From positions 1 to 64,000 of the forward strand of contig NZ_JARTVY010000003.1 of NCBI RefSeq assembly GCF_031450805.1: DNA of 64,000 bases, read 5' to 3'. A program made the translations under genes and the position numbers. This document shows, piece after piece, positions 44,994 to 53,670 of this stretch (positions are counted from its first letter, which is position 1; each line of letters starts with the position of its first letter). A model generated the notes under the pieces. It did not search any database. It saw nothing but the letters and a program-made list of their open reading frames with translations, and had not been told where the DNA came from. Source of the stretch: Caballeronia sp031450805. Lineage in GTDB: Bacteria; Pseudomonadota; Gammaproteobacteria; Burkholderiales; Burkholderiaceae.

Positions 44994-46646
44994 CTAAGCT
45001 TGCAGCCACGCATCCGCGAGCGTCGAATAGAAGAGCATCGGACCTTTGCGCAGCCCTGCAATCTTGCTGGAATAAAAGCCGAAGAACTTGAGCTCGAGCA
45101 GATTGATCGATGGCACTTCCGTTTGCACGAATTGCTGCAACTGGTCGATGAGCACCTTCCGTTTCGCTACATCGCCCTCCTCCTGAATGCCTTCGATAAT
45201 CTTGTCCATCTGCGGATTCGAATAACTCGACGCATTGCTAGACGGCACGCCCTGCTTGATGTTCTTGCTCCAGAAACGCCGCGTCACGCCGATCTGCGGA
45301 TCCGGATACGCCGAATACCACATCGACGCGGTATCGAAGTCGCGCTCCGTATAGAGCTTGCGAATGACGCTCGGCAGATCGAGATTGACGAGCGTCATTT
45401 CCACGCCGACGTTTCTGAGCTGCTGGCGCATCATCTCGGCGGCCCGCAAGTACACCTGTCCGTAAGCGACTTCGGTGACGTGATCGATGCGCAGCCGCAC
45501 GCCGTCCGGCCCGCGCTTCAGGCCCGCTTCGTCGAGCAGGCGTTCGGCCTCCTTCGGGTCGAACGCGTATTGCGGCAGTCCCGGCTTGAAGAACTGCTTC
45601 TGGTAGCTCGGCACGCAGCTTTGCGCGACATCCGCGAGTCTGAACCACACGATGCGCGCCATCGCGGCCCGGTCGATTGCATGCGCGAACGCCTTGCGCA
45701 CGCGGATGTCGTCGAAAGTCTTGCGCTTGTAGTTGAAGTCGAAGAAGAACATCGGCGCGGGAGCCTGCCAGCCCACCGTGTCGAGCGCGAGCCGCGGGTC
45801 CTTGCGAAGGCGCGCGACATCGCTCTCCGGCACAGGATTGTTCGCCGCAAAAGCGATCTCGCCGGTCTCGAGCGCCACGGCGCGGGCCGCGCTGTCGGGG
45901 ATCATCTTGAAGACGATCTGGTCGAGGTAAGGCTTGTCGTCCTTTCCCGAGCGTCCCTTGTCCCAGTAATCGGGGTTGCGCTGAAGCGTCACATGACTGC
46001 CGCGCACCCATTCCTTGAAGACGAATGCGCCCGTGCCGACCGGCTTGACGTTGTACGGATTCGTCAACGGATCGGTGCCGTCGTACAAGTGCTTCGGCAC
46101 GATCTGCGTCTCGGTGCCGAAGAGCACCGCCCACAACACAGGCGACGGGCCGCTGAGACGGAAGACGACCGTATGCGGATCGGGTGTATCGACGCCGGTT
46201 ACCTTGGCGAGGTTCGAAGCGCCGCGCGGATGCGTCTTCTTGACGACGTTCAGAATGGAATACTGCACGTCCGCCGAAGTGAACGGCGTGCCGTCGTGCC
46301 ACCTGACGTTCTTGCGCAGGTTGAAGGTGATCGACTTGCCGTCGGGCGATGTCTGCCACGATTCCGCGAGCTGCGGCTGCGGGCGATACTCGCTGTCGTA
46401 GGTCACGAGGCCATCGAAGATGCTGGCCGAGATCACGACCGCCGGGCTCGATATGTTGATCCCTGCAACGAGACCGCCCGGTTCCGGCGCGACGTTGGCG
46501 ACGAGCGTGCCGCCGCGGATCACGGAGCCGGGCAGCGCCGCCAGCGCCTGCGCCGCTCGGGCAGAAGACAACGCGCCGGCACCCGAACTGGCCAGCAGCA
46601 ATTGCAGGATCTGACGTCGGGTGATGCGGGGCGAATCGAAAGTCAT
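44994..46646 (-). CDS. Second peptide-type ABC binding protein, possible Tat signal
   Basis: 550 residues. The start MTFDSPRITRRQILQLLLASSGAGALSS is not written in full here; it holds a twin-arginine-like RRQIL before a hydrophobic stretch, so export by Tat is possible. The core has AESWQTSPDGKSITFNLRKN and VRWHDGTPFTSADV. It shares one importer with the lipoprotein downstream or works with distinct substrates. 160 bases separate the two binding-protein genes. Confidence 0.92.
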   Translation of the reverse strand: MTFDSPRITRRQILQLLLASSGAGALSSARAAQALAALPGSVIRGGTLVANVAPEPGGLVAGINISSPAVVISASIFDGLVTYDSEYRPQPQLAESWQTSPDGKSITFNLRKNVRWHDGTPFTSADVQYSILNVVKKTHPRGASNLAKVTGVDTPDPHTVVFRLSGPSPVLWAVLFGTETQIVPKHLYDGTDPLTNPYNVKPVGTGAFVFKEWVRGSHVTLQRNPDYWDKGRSGKDDKPYLDQIVFKMIPDSAARAVALETGEIAFAANNPVPESDVARLRKDPRLALDTVGWQAPAPMFFFDFNYKRKTFDDIRVRKAFAHAIDRAAMARIVWFRLADVAQSCVPSYQKQFFKPGLPQYAFDPKEAERLLDEAGLKRGPDGVRLRIDHVTEVAYGQVYLRAAEMMRQQLRNVGVEMTLVNLDLPSVIRKLYTERDFDTASMWYSAYPDPQIGVTRRFWSKNIKQGVPSSNASSYSNPQMDKIIEGIQEEGDVAKRKVLIDQLQQFVQTEVPSINLLELKFFGFYSSKIAGLRKGPMLFYSTLADAWLQA

Positions 46647-46691
46647 GTGCGAAGTGTTAGATGAGATAGGGCCGGCGATGCCGGAAGAACA

Positions 46692-47486
46692 TCAGCGCGC
46701 CGGCCCGGACCAGCGCCGCTCCAGCGCACGCGTCAGCAGGCCGACCGGATAGCAATAGAGGAAGAACAACGCCAGCGCGGCGATGTACATGAGCACGGTG
46801 AAGCTCGAGTGCGCGACCGTCGTGCTCGCGATCCGCGCGGTATCGAGTACGTCGTGAATGCCGACGAGCGAAGACAGCGCCGTGCCCATCGTGATGATCG
46901 AATACACGTTCATCCACGGCGGCAGCATCCGGCGCACGCATTGCGGCAACACGATCCACCACAGAATCTGCCTGCGCGACATCGCGAGCGATCCGGCGGC
47001 ATCCCACTGCGTTCGCGGAATCGACTGCACCGCGCCCCGGAACACTTCGGCCACGTTGGCGCTCGCGGGCAAGGCGAGCGCGACGATCACCTTCAGCCAG
47101 TCCGGAAACGGCACGCCGTGTCCGCCGATGCGGAATTCGAACGGCAACGCATAGGTGGTGAAGAAGATCAGCACGAGCCACGGCGCGTTGCGGAACGCCT
47201 GCACCCACAGCCGCGCCAGCCGCCCGGCCACGCCCTGCCTCGACTCCGATGCGCCGATCAGCAAGCCGATGATCGTGCCGAGCGCAAGGGCTCCGGCGCT
47301 CATCGATGCATTCACGGCGAACCCGCGCAGCAGCGCGGGCAGCCACTGCGCGAACAGCGCGAGCAGATGCGCGGGTTCGATGTCGCGCGGCGCGAGAAGC
47401 CACAGCACGGCGAGCGCGACGGCGATGGTCGCCGCCGCATAGCTGCCGGTCCGGGAAGTGTACGCCGCCGGGCTAATGCTGGCCAT
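46692..47486 (-). CDS. Polar amino-acid ABC permease, subunit 2
   Basis: 264 residues (HisM/GlnP type). Hydrophobic helices, RNAPWLVLIFFTTYALPFEF and the permease loop AAGSLAMSRRQILWWIVLPQ. Overlaps the first permease gene by 14 bases. Partner ATPase is encoded divergently at 49323. Confidence 0.93.
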   Translation of the reverse strand: MASISPAAYTSRTGSYAAATIAVALAVLWLLAPRDIEPAHLLALFAQWLPALLRGFAVNASMSAGALALGTIIGLLIGASESRQGVAGRLARLWVQAFRNAPWLVLIFFTTYALPFEFRIGGHGVPFPDWLKVIVALALPASANVAEVFRGAVQSIPRTQWDAAGSLAMSRRQILWWIVLPQCVRRMLPPWMNVYSIITMGTALSSLVGIHDVLDTARIASTTVAHSSFTVLMYIAALALFFLYCYPVGLLTRALERRWSGPAR

Positions 47487-48213
47487 AACCGGGCACCGCG
47501 AGCCGCCGTTCGATCCATCGGCTGGTCACGGTCACGAGCGCGGTCAACGCGTAGAAGAACGCGAGGATCAGGAGCATCAGCGCGAGCACGTTGTCGCGCT
47601 GCGTCCAGATCATGATCGACTGATAGGTGATGTCGCCGACCGCGATCGCCGACGCAATCGCCGATGCCTTCACGAGCTCCACGGCGTTATTGGTGAGCGC
47701 CGGCAGCGCCGTCCTGAAGGCCAGCGGCAACTCGATGCTCCAGAACCGCGCGGAACGCGAGAAGCCGAGCGATTGCGCGCCGTCGAGCGTTTCGCGCGGC
47801 ACCGCTTCGAAGCCCGCGCGCAGGGCTTCCGCATGGAACGCGCCCTTGTTGACCGACAGCACGAGCACGACCCAGAAGAACGGCGCGAGCGGATTGCGCG
47901 CGCCATGCGCCTGAAGCTGCTGGGTAATGAGCGTGTTGAGCACGAGGAACGCGCAGTAAAGCTGAACGATGGCGGGCGTGTTGCGCGTGAGCTCGATCAC
48001 GCCGCGCGTCGCGCCTGCGACGAGCGCGTACCGCGAGCGCAGTCCGCCGAGCAGGACGACGCCGGCCAGCGCGCTCCCTGCCAACGTGCAGGCGACGATG
48101 CCCGCGCTCATCGCCATCCCTTCGATGTACGAAGTGCGATCGTAGTGGTCGAACAGGAAACGGTAATCGAAGCCCGCGCGCGCGACCCGTTCGATCAGCT
48201 CATGCACGCTCAT
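47473..48213 (-). CDS. Polar amino-acid ABC permease, subunit 1
   Basis: 246 residues from ATG 48213 (MSVHELIERVARAGFDYRFL); a longer upstream frame lies inside the binding-protein gene and is rejected. It has RGVIELTRNTPAIVQLYC and the loop DGAQSLGFSRSARFWSIELP. The ATGA overlap with the binding-protein stop couples translation. Confidence 0.93.
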   Translation of the reverse strand: MSVHELIERVARAGFDYRFLFDHYDRTSYIEGMAMSAGIVACTLAGSALAGVVLLGGLRSRYALVAGATRGVIELTRNTPAIVQLYCAFLVLNTLITQQLQAHGARNPLAPFFWVVLVLSVNKGAFHAEALRAGFEAVPRETLDGAQSLGFSRSARFWSIELPLAFRTALPALTNNAVELVKASAIASAIAVGDITYQSIMIWTQRDNVLALMLLILAFFYALTALVTVTSRWIERRLAVPGYGQH

Positions 48214-49067
48214 TTCGACGATACCGTGCTCGACGCATATTTCGCGTGCCACTCGGCGAGCGCGGGCGACGGCGGCGTCAGGCCGTTCTTGGCCTCCACG
48301 CCGATGAGCCAGCCCGTACGATGCCAGTCCCGCACGATGGGATCGAGCTTCGCGACCGTATCCTTCTCGCCCTGCCGCGCCCAGATGACCGATGGCGACG
48401 GGATCAGCTCCGGCTGCAGCGTGCGATAGCCGCGCCATTCCGGATCGCGCGCGACGAGCGGATACAGCAGCGGCGCCGCGTCATGAACGGCCGCCACGCA
48501 ATTGCCGCCCTTCAACGCGAGCAGCGACTCCGCCGCGCTCGGAAACGCGCGCGGAACCGCGCCGAAACGCTCGATGACCGGCTTGATATAGCTGCTGCCC
48601 TGCGAGATGCAGACCTGCTTGCCGCGCAAATCTTCCCATCGCGCGATGCCGCTCGTCGATGACGTGATGGCCGTGCCGCCGACCTGGTAGTAAGGCGTCG
48701 GCACGTGATCGAGGATCTCGTTGCGCTGCTCGGTGTACTCCATGTTCGCCACGAGAATATCCACCTTGCCCTGCTGCAGGAACTGCACGCGCGTCGATGG
48801 CTGCACCGACACCAGTTGCACATCGACGTTCAGGCGCTTCGCCAGTTCCTCCGCGATATCCACGTTGACGCCGCGCAGCTTCTGCGTGGCCGGATCGATG
48901 GAGCCGAAGGGCCCGCCCGTGATCATCACGCCGACGACGAGTTCGTGGCGCGCATTGATCTTGTCGAGCGTTGCATCTGCGTGAGCCGCGCCGATGCCCG
49001 CGGCAACCAGCGCGCTCGCCGTCATCGCACGCCGCACCGCTGTATAGGCCTTGACCGTGAATCGCAT
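48210..49067 (-). CDS. Polar amino-acid ABC binding protein (SBP_bac_3)
   Basis: Periplasmic binding protein. I choose ATG 49067 (MRFTVKAYTAVRRAMTASAL), which has GAGG five bases upstream; ATG 49085 would add six residues. The mature domain shows LVVGVMITGGPFGSIDPATQ, VNVDIAEELAKRLNVDVQLV and LRGKQVCISQGSSYIKPVIE. A family known for Gln, His, Arg and cystine binding; the neighbouring cysteine dioxygenase and lyase genes suggest a sulfur amino acid. Confidence 0.92.
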   Translation of the reverse strand: MRFTVKAYTAVRRAMTASALVAAGIGAAHADATLDKINARHELVVGVMITGGPFGSIDPATQKLRGVNVDIAEELAKRLNVDVQLVSVQPSTRVQFLQQGKVDILVANMEYTEQRNEILDHVPTPYYQVGGTAITSSTSGIARWEDLRGKQVCISQGSSYIKPVIERFGAVPRAFPSAAESLLALKGGNCVAAVHDAAPLLYPLVARDPEWRGYRTLQPELIPSPSVIWARQGEKDTVAKLDPIVRDWHRTGWLIGVEAKNGLTPPSPALAEWHAKYASSTVSSK

Positions 49068-49135
49068 CGGCGCCTCGATATTCATGTGTTTGGAGGAACG
49101 CTAGCGTAGGCGAGCCCCGTGCCGCTGAAAACCAA

Positions 49136-49176
49136 TCTGTTTTGCTATGCAAAGCATGCGCGATGCAAAACACGCC
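49136..49176. promoter_or_regulatory. Shared sulfur-island control site, left copy
   Basis: On the minus strand: TTTTGCA, seven bases, TGCTTTGCATAGC (bases 49170 to 49144). The 12-base core GCTATGCAAAGC is at 49144-49155 on the plus strand. It lies in the divergent region between the amino-acid binding protein and the ATPase gene. The same composite occurs at 62612-62635. Confidence 0.6.
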
Positions 49177-49284
49177 GCGCGCCGTCGTCCGCGCATATAT
49201 GGTTGTGACGAATGCTTGGTTCGAAATGCGCCGCTCCATTCCTAGAATGGCTCGTTCCCAATGCTCCGATCGAGAGGCGAAGGC

Positions 49285-49326
49285 ATGACGCGTTTTCCCT
49301 GCTCCGCGACCTTGCGCATCGCATGA
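49285..49326 (+). CDS. Possible 13-residue leader peptide
   Basis: ATG 49285 with GAGGCGAAGG upstream encodes MTRFPCSATLRIA and its TGA overlaps ATG 49323 of the ATPase gene (ATGA). The peptide contains one Cys codon. It could couple or regulate translation of the ATPase, which has no ribosome site of its own. Only the sequence arrangement supports it. Confidence 0.35.
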   Translation: MTRFPCSATLRIA

Positions 49327-50192
49327 TGACGCTCATCGATGGCCGCGCAGCCGATGCCGATACCGATGCCGAAGCGCACCCCGCGCCTCACGTGTCCGTC
49401 CGCTTGCGCGATGTCCACTTGTCCTATGGCGAGACAGCCGTGCTGCGCGGCATCGATCTGGACGTGCGCCGCAATCAGGCGGTGTCGATCATCGGGCCGT
49501 CGGGGTCGGGCAAGTCCACCATCCTGCGCTGCATCAACGGGCTGACCGCGCCTCAGCGCGGCGAAGTTCGTGTCGACGGCATCGACGTGACGGCGCTCAC
49601 GAAGGACGAAGAGCGCATCGCGTTGCGCAAGCGCATCGGCTTCGTGTTTCAGCAATACAACCTGTTTCCGCATCTGACGGCGCTGCAGAACCTCGTCATC
49701 GCACCGGTGCGCGTGCTCGGGATGAGCCGCGCCGAGGCCGAGCATGAGGCCCATGCGCTGCTCGCGAAGGTGAAACTCGCCGGCAAGGCGCACGCCTATC
49801 CCGGCGAGCTTTCGGGCGGACAGCAACAGCGCGTCGCCATTGCGCGGGCGCTCGCCATGCAGCCCGAACTCATTCTCTTCGACGAAGTGACCTCCGCGCT
49901 CGATCCTCAGACCGTCGGCGAAGTGCTCAATGTCATCGGTCAGCTCGTCGACGACGGCCTCACCTGCGTGCTCGTCACGCACGAAATGCGCTTTGCGGAG
50001 GACATCAGCGACCGCGTCGTGTTCACCGAAGGCGGGGTCGTCGTCGAGGAAGGCTCGCCCCAACAACTTTTTCATGCGCCGCGCGACGAACGCACGCGGC
50101 GCTTTCTCGACGGCGCCTCCGGCCGGGTGCGACGCACGCGCTCGCGCTCATCCGGCGCGTCTTCCCTTTCTCTCGTCTCCACTTCATCGTGA
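49323..50192 (+). CDS. Polar amino-acid ABC transporter ATPase
   Basis: Energises the importer encoded on the opposite strand (permeases 46692-48213). Walker A GPSGSGKS, Q-loop VFQQYNLFPHLTAL, signature LSGGQQQRVAIARAL, Walker B ELILFDEVTSALDP and switch His LVTHEM. The start is taken at ATG 49323, in frame with a longer frame from 49212. Note that the ATPase is transcribed away from its permeases and with cysteine-degrading enzymes. Confidence 0.93.
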   Translation: MMTLIDGRAADADTDAEAHPAPHVSVRLRDVHLSYGETAVLRGIDLDVRRNQAVSIIGPSGSGKSTILRCINGLTAPQRGEVRVDGIDVTALTKDEERIALRKRIGFVFQQYNLFPHLTALQNLVIAPVRVLGMSRAEAEHEAHALLAKVKLAGKAHAYPGELSGGQQQRVAIARALAMQPELILFDEVTSALDPQTVGEVLNVIGQLVDDGLTCVLVTHEMRFAEDISDRVVFTEGGVVVEEGSPQQLFHAPRDERTRRFLDGASGRVRRTRSRSSGASSLSLVSTSS

Positions 50193-50803
50193 CCGATCCT
50201 GTCCACTCCGTCGCCCGCGAACGAACACAACACGTCGATGCATTGATCGCTTCCAGCGCGGCCATTCTCGAACGCGATGGCCTCACGCACGACGCGCTCG
50301 CCAAAATCGCCGATGCATTGCAGGCGCTCGCCGCCCGCCCCGCGCTTTTTTCGCGCGCGGACTTTCCTCCGCCGGACCCCGCGAGCGGGGACACGTCCAC
50401 GCGTTATCGTCTCAATCCCGGCGCCGACGGCATTGCGTTGTATCTGAATTCTCTTCTGCCGGGCAAGACGACGATTCCGCATAACCACGACACCTGGGCC
50501 GTGATCGTCGCGGTCGAGGGCAGCGAGTTGAACCGCGTGTATCGCCGCACCGACGACCGCAGCGACGACGATCGCGCGACGCTCGAACCCGACCATGAGG
50601 TGCTGGTCCAGCCGGGCACGCCGATCGCCTTCCTGCCCGACGATATCCACAGCATCCACGTGACGGGCGAAGCGCCGACGCTGCACTTTCATCTGTACGG
50701 GCGCCCGCTCGAAACGCTCTCAGGGCGGCTGGGTTTCGAAGACGGACGCATCGTGCGCTACAACGCGACGCATCTGCATCGGCAGACTCAGGCGGTCGGC
50801 TGA
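50189..50803 (+). CDS. Cysteine dioxygenase-family protein (CDO_I cupin)
   Basis: Probably oxidises cysteine or a related thiol to a sulfinate in the cytoplasm. 204 residues; cupin ligands H98 and H100 in IPHNHDTWAVI and H154 in DDIHSIHVTG; EGSELNRVYRR follows the first pair. The GTG start overlaps the ATPase stop by four bases. The sequence fits bacterial CDO-like enzymes; 3-mercaptopropionate dioxygenase is an alternative. Confidence 0.88.
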   Translation: MTDPVHSVARERTQHVDALIASSAAILERDGLTHDALAKIADALQALAARPALFSRADFPPPDPASGDTSTRYRLNPGADGIALYLNSLLPGKTTIPHNHDTWAVIVAVEGSELNRVYRRTDDRSDDDRATLEPDHEVLVQPGTPIAFLPDDIHSIHVTGEAPTLHFHLYGRPLETLSGRLGFEDGRIVRYNATHLHRQTQAVG

Positions 50804-51993
50804 TGACCGCGCGCGCTCACGCCTTGTCGACGCGCCTGCTGCACGCGGGTCTCGGCGCATTCGACGATAGCGGCGCCGCCCCGGTCAACGTCCCGGTCGT
50901 GCGCACGAGCACGGTGCGCTTCGGGTCGGGCGCGGACTACGAACGGCTGCATCGGCTGCGGCACGACGGCGAGAATGTCGCGACCTACGGCCGTCACGGA
51001 ACCGCGACGCATCGCGCGCTGGAAGCGGCGATCGGCGAACTCGAAGGCGCGGATCATACGCTGCTCGCGCCATCGGGCATGGCGGCGATCACGCTCGCGT
51101 TCCTGTCGCTGCTCTCCCCCGGCGACCATGCGCTGATTCAGGACAGCGTCTATGGCCCCGTGCGCGAGCGGCTCGAACCGCTGCTCGCGCGGCTCGGGGT
51201 CGACGTGACCTACTTCGCCGCGAAAGACGGCGTGCCGGCGCATGCGCTGCGTCCGGCCACGCGTCTCGTCTACGTCGAATCACCCGGTTCGTTCCTGTAT
51301 GAGATCGCCGACCTGCCCGCGCTGGGCGCGTTCGCCGAGCAACACGGACTCATTCTCGCCGCCGACAACACCTGGAGCGCCGGATGGCTGCATCAACCGC
51401 TCGCGCACGGCGCGCACGTGTCCGTGCAGGCATCGACCAAGTACATCGGCGGTCACTCGGATCTCATGCAAGGCGCGATCAGCACCAATGATCCCGGGCT
51501 CGCGCTGCGTTTTCGCGATACGCACGAGGCGCTCGGCCTCGCCGTCGGCGCGGACGATGCGTATCTCGCGCTGCGCGGCATCCGCACGCTCGGCGTGCGG
51601 CTCGCCCGCCACGCGCAGAACGCACTGGAGGTCGCGCGGTTCCTGCAACAGGAGCGCGCGGTCGCCCGCGTGTTTCATCCGGCGCTGCCGGACGATCCCG
51701 GCCATGCGCTCTGGCGACGCGACTTCTCCGGCGCGAACGGCCTCGTGTCGTTCGCCTTCGCGGATGGCGATATCGCGCGTGCGGGCCGGTTCATCGATTC
51801 GCTGCAACTGTTTTCGCTCGGCGCATCGTGGGGCGGCTACGAAAGTCTCGCTCTACTGGCGCCCCCATCGCGCCTTCGCCCGCATAGCTACTTTTCCGGC
51901 GACGCGCCCGTCGTGCGCCTGCATGTCGGCCTCGAAGACGCCGCCGATCTCATCGACGACCTGCGCCGCGCGTTTCGTCTCACTTGCACCTGA
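50803..51993 (+). CDS. metC: Cys/Met-metabolism PLP enzyme, cystathionine beta-lyase-like
   Basis: 396 residues, Cys_Met_Meta_PP family. PLP Lys213 in STKYIGGHSD, cofactor Asp188 in AADNTWSAG, and the active-site Tyr region VATYGRHGTATH. The tail HVGLEDAADLIDDLRRAF is typical. It should split cystathionine, cystine or another sulfur amino acid to release thiol. It overlaps the cysteine dioxygenase stop by one base. The exact reaction (beta versus gamma cleavage) is not settled by motifs. Confidence 0.9.
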   Translation: MTARAHALSTRLLHAGLGAFDDSGAAPVNVPVVRTSTVRFGSGADYERLHRLRHDGENVATYGRHGTATHRALEAAIGELEGADHTLLAPSGMAAITLAFLSLLSPGDHALIQDSVYGPVRERLEPLLARLGVDVTYFAAKDGVPAHALRPATRLVYVESPGSFLYEIADLPALGAFAEQHGLILAADNTWSAGWLHQPLAHGAHVSVQASTKYIGGHSDLMQGAISTNDPGLALRFRDTHEALGLAVGADDAYLALRGIRTLGVRLARHAQNALEVARFLQQERAVARVFHPALPDDPGHALWRRDFSGANGLVSFAFADGDIARAGRFIDSLQLFSLGASWGGYESLALLAPPSRLRPHSYFSGDAPVVRLHVGLEDAADLIDDLRRAFRLTCT

Positions 51994-52001
51994 CCCGACC
52001 C

Positions 52002-53651
52002 ATGCCCTTTCGCATCGACTCCTTCCGCGCCATCGACGCGCCCACGCTGCGCGCCTGGCTTAACGATGGCCGCGAACTCGCCCTGCTCGACGTAAGGGAA
52101 GCCGGCCAGTTCGGCGAGGGCCATCCGTTCTTTGCGATCCCGCTGCCGTTCAGCCGCCTCGAACTCGACGCGCCGCCACTGCTGCCGCGAAAGAGCGTGC
52201 GCATCGTTCTGCTCGATGACGGCACGCAGCCCACAGGCGACGGCATCGATCACGCGCCTGTCGCGTGGCGCGCCGCGGCGCGTCTGCGCGAACTCGGCTA
52301 CGACGATCTCACGATCCTCGATGGCGGCGCGCCCGCGTGGCAACGCGCGGGCTATACGCTCTTTCGCGGCGTCAACGTGCCGTCGAAGACCTTCGGCGAA
52401 CTGGTCGAGCAGGCTTACGACACGCCGCACGTGAGCGCATCGCGATTGAACCGGTGGCGCGCCGAACCCGGCGGATGCCCGCTCACCGTGATCGACGGCC
52501 GCACCCGCGAGGAGCATCGCAAGATGGCCGTTCCGGGCGCGGTGTGCGTGCCGAACGGCGAGTTGCCGGCCTACGTCGACGCGTTCGCCGGACTGCCCGA
52601 CACCACCATCGTCGTTCATTGCGCCGGACGCACGCGCAGCATCATCGGGGCGCAGACGCTGCGCAATCTGGGCATCCGCCGCGAGGTTTTCGCGCTCGAG
52701 AATGGCACGCAGGGATGGGCGCTCGCAGGCTTCGCGCTGGAACGCGGCAGCACGCGCAGCTATGCCGATCTTCCGCCGCTCACTACACCCGAACGCGACA
52801 CGGCCCGTTCGCGCGCACAGGCGCTGGCCGAGCGATTCGGCGTGGCGGCGCTCGATGAAGCCAGCGCGCAAGCGTGGCTCGACGACCCGTCGCGCACCAC
52901 CTACCTGTTCGATGTGCGCACCGCCGACGAGCACGCCCGCGACGGCTTCGCGTTCGCGCGCCACGCGCCGGGCGGCCAGCTCATCCAGGCGACGGACCAA
53001 CGCGTGGCCGTGCGTCATGCGCGCATTCTGCTCGTGGACCACGACGGCATCCGCGCGCCGGTCGTCGCGCACTGGCTCGTGCAAGCGGGCTACGAGACGG
53101 CGACCGTCGACGCGGCGTTCGTGTCGGGCTTGCGCGGGTTGCAGCGTCCGGACGACCCGTTCATCACCGAAACCAGCGACGACGCGCCGCCCGATCCGCA
53201 TGCCGTGGTGCTCGATCTGCGTTCTAGCGAGGCGCATCAGATGTCGCGCCCCGCCGGTTCCGTCTGGACGACGCGCGCGCGCGTCTTCGAGACGCTGCGC
53301 GCACGCAGGGCCGATCGCGATACGCCGCTCGTCCTCATCGCCGACGACGCTACGCTGGCCCAGGCGCGGCTCGTCGCGCGCGACTTGCGTGAAGCCGGCC
53401 ATGCGCGCGTGACGCTGGCCGCGCCTTTCACCGATGATTGGGAGCGCGCCGGGTTCGCGGTCGATCGCGCGGCGGTTCAGCTTCCGCCGCCCGATCGCAT
53501 CGATTTCCTGTTCTTCGTGCACGACCGCCACGACGGCAATCTCGACGCGGCGCGGGCGTATCTCGAATGGGAGACGGGTCTCATCGGCCAATGCGCGGCG
53601 GATGAACTCGCGGCGTTCCGGATCGGCGAAGCGGCCGTCTCGGACCTTTGA
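52002..53651 (+). CDS. Four-domain rhodanese-like protein A
   Basis: About 549 residues from ATG 52002 (MPFRIDSFRAIDAPTLRAWL). Four consecutive rhodanese folds: DVREAGQFG near 30, DGRTREEHRKM near 165, DVRTADEHARDGF near 310 and DLRSSEAHQMSRP near 410. Only the second has the catalytic Cys (C207 in VVHCAGRTRS); the equivalent loops of the others (LLDDGTQP, LVDHDGIRA, IADDATLA) have none. A C-terminal tail (RAYLEWETGLIGQCAADELA) is shared with the paralogue at 57446. It could move sulfane sulfur or sulfite between partners. Confidence 0.88.
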   Translation: MPFRIDSFRAIDAPTLRAWLNDGRELALLDVREAGQFGEGHPFFAIPLPFSRLELDAPPLLPRKSVRIVLLDDGTQPTGDGIDHAPVAWRAAARLRELGYDDLTILDGGAPAWQRAGYTLFRGVNVPSKTFGELVEQAYDTPHVSASRLNRWRAEPGGCPLTVIDGRTREEHRKMAVPGAVCVPNGELPAYVDAFAGLPDTTIVVHCAGRTRSIIGAQTLRNLGIRREVFALENGTQGWALAGFALERGSTRSYADLPPLTTPERDTARSRAQALAERFGVAALDEASAQAWLDDPSRTTYLFDVRTADEHARDGFAFARHAPGGQLIQATDQRVAVRHARILLVDHDGIRAPVVAHWLVQAGYETATVDAAFVSGLRGLQRPDDPFITETSDDAPPDPHAVVLDLRSSEAHQMSRPAGSVWTTRARVFETLRARRADRDTPLVLIADDATLAQARLVARDLREAGHARVTLAAPFTDDWERAGFAVDRAAVQLPPPDRIDFLFFVHDRHDGNLDAARAYLEWETGLIGQCAADELAAFRIGEAAVSDL

Positions 53652-53670
53652 GTTCATCGCGACCGCCATA

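Noticed and set aside
45000..46664. 554-codon plus-strand frame over the peptide-binding protein gene
   Set aside because: Exact antisense of a clear SBP_bac_5 gene; its product has no motif.
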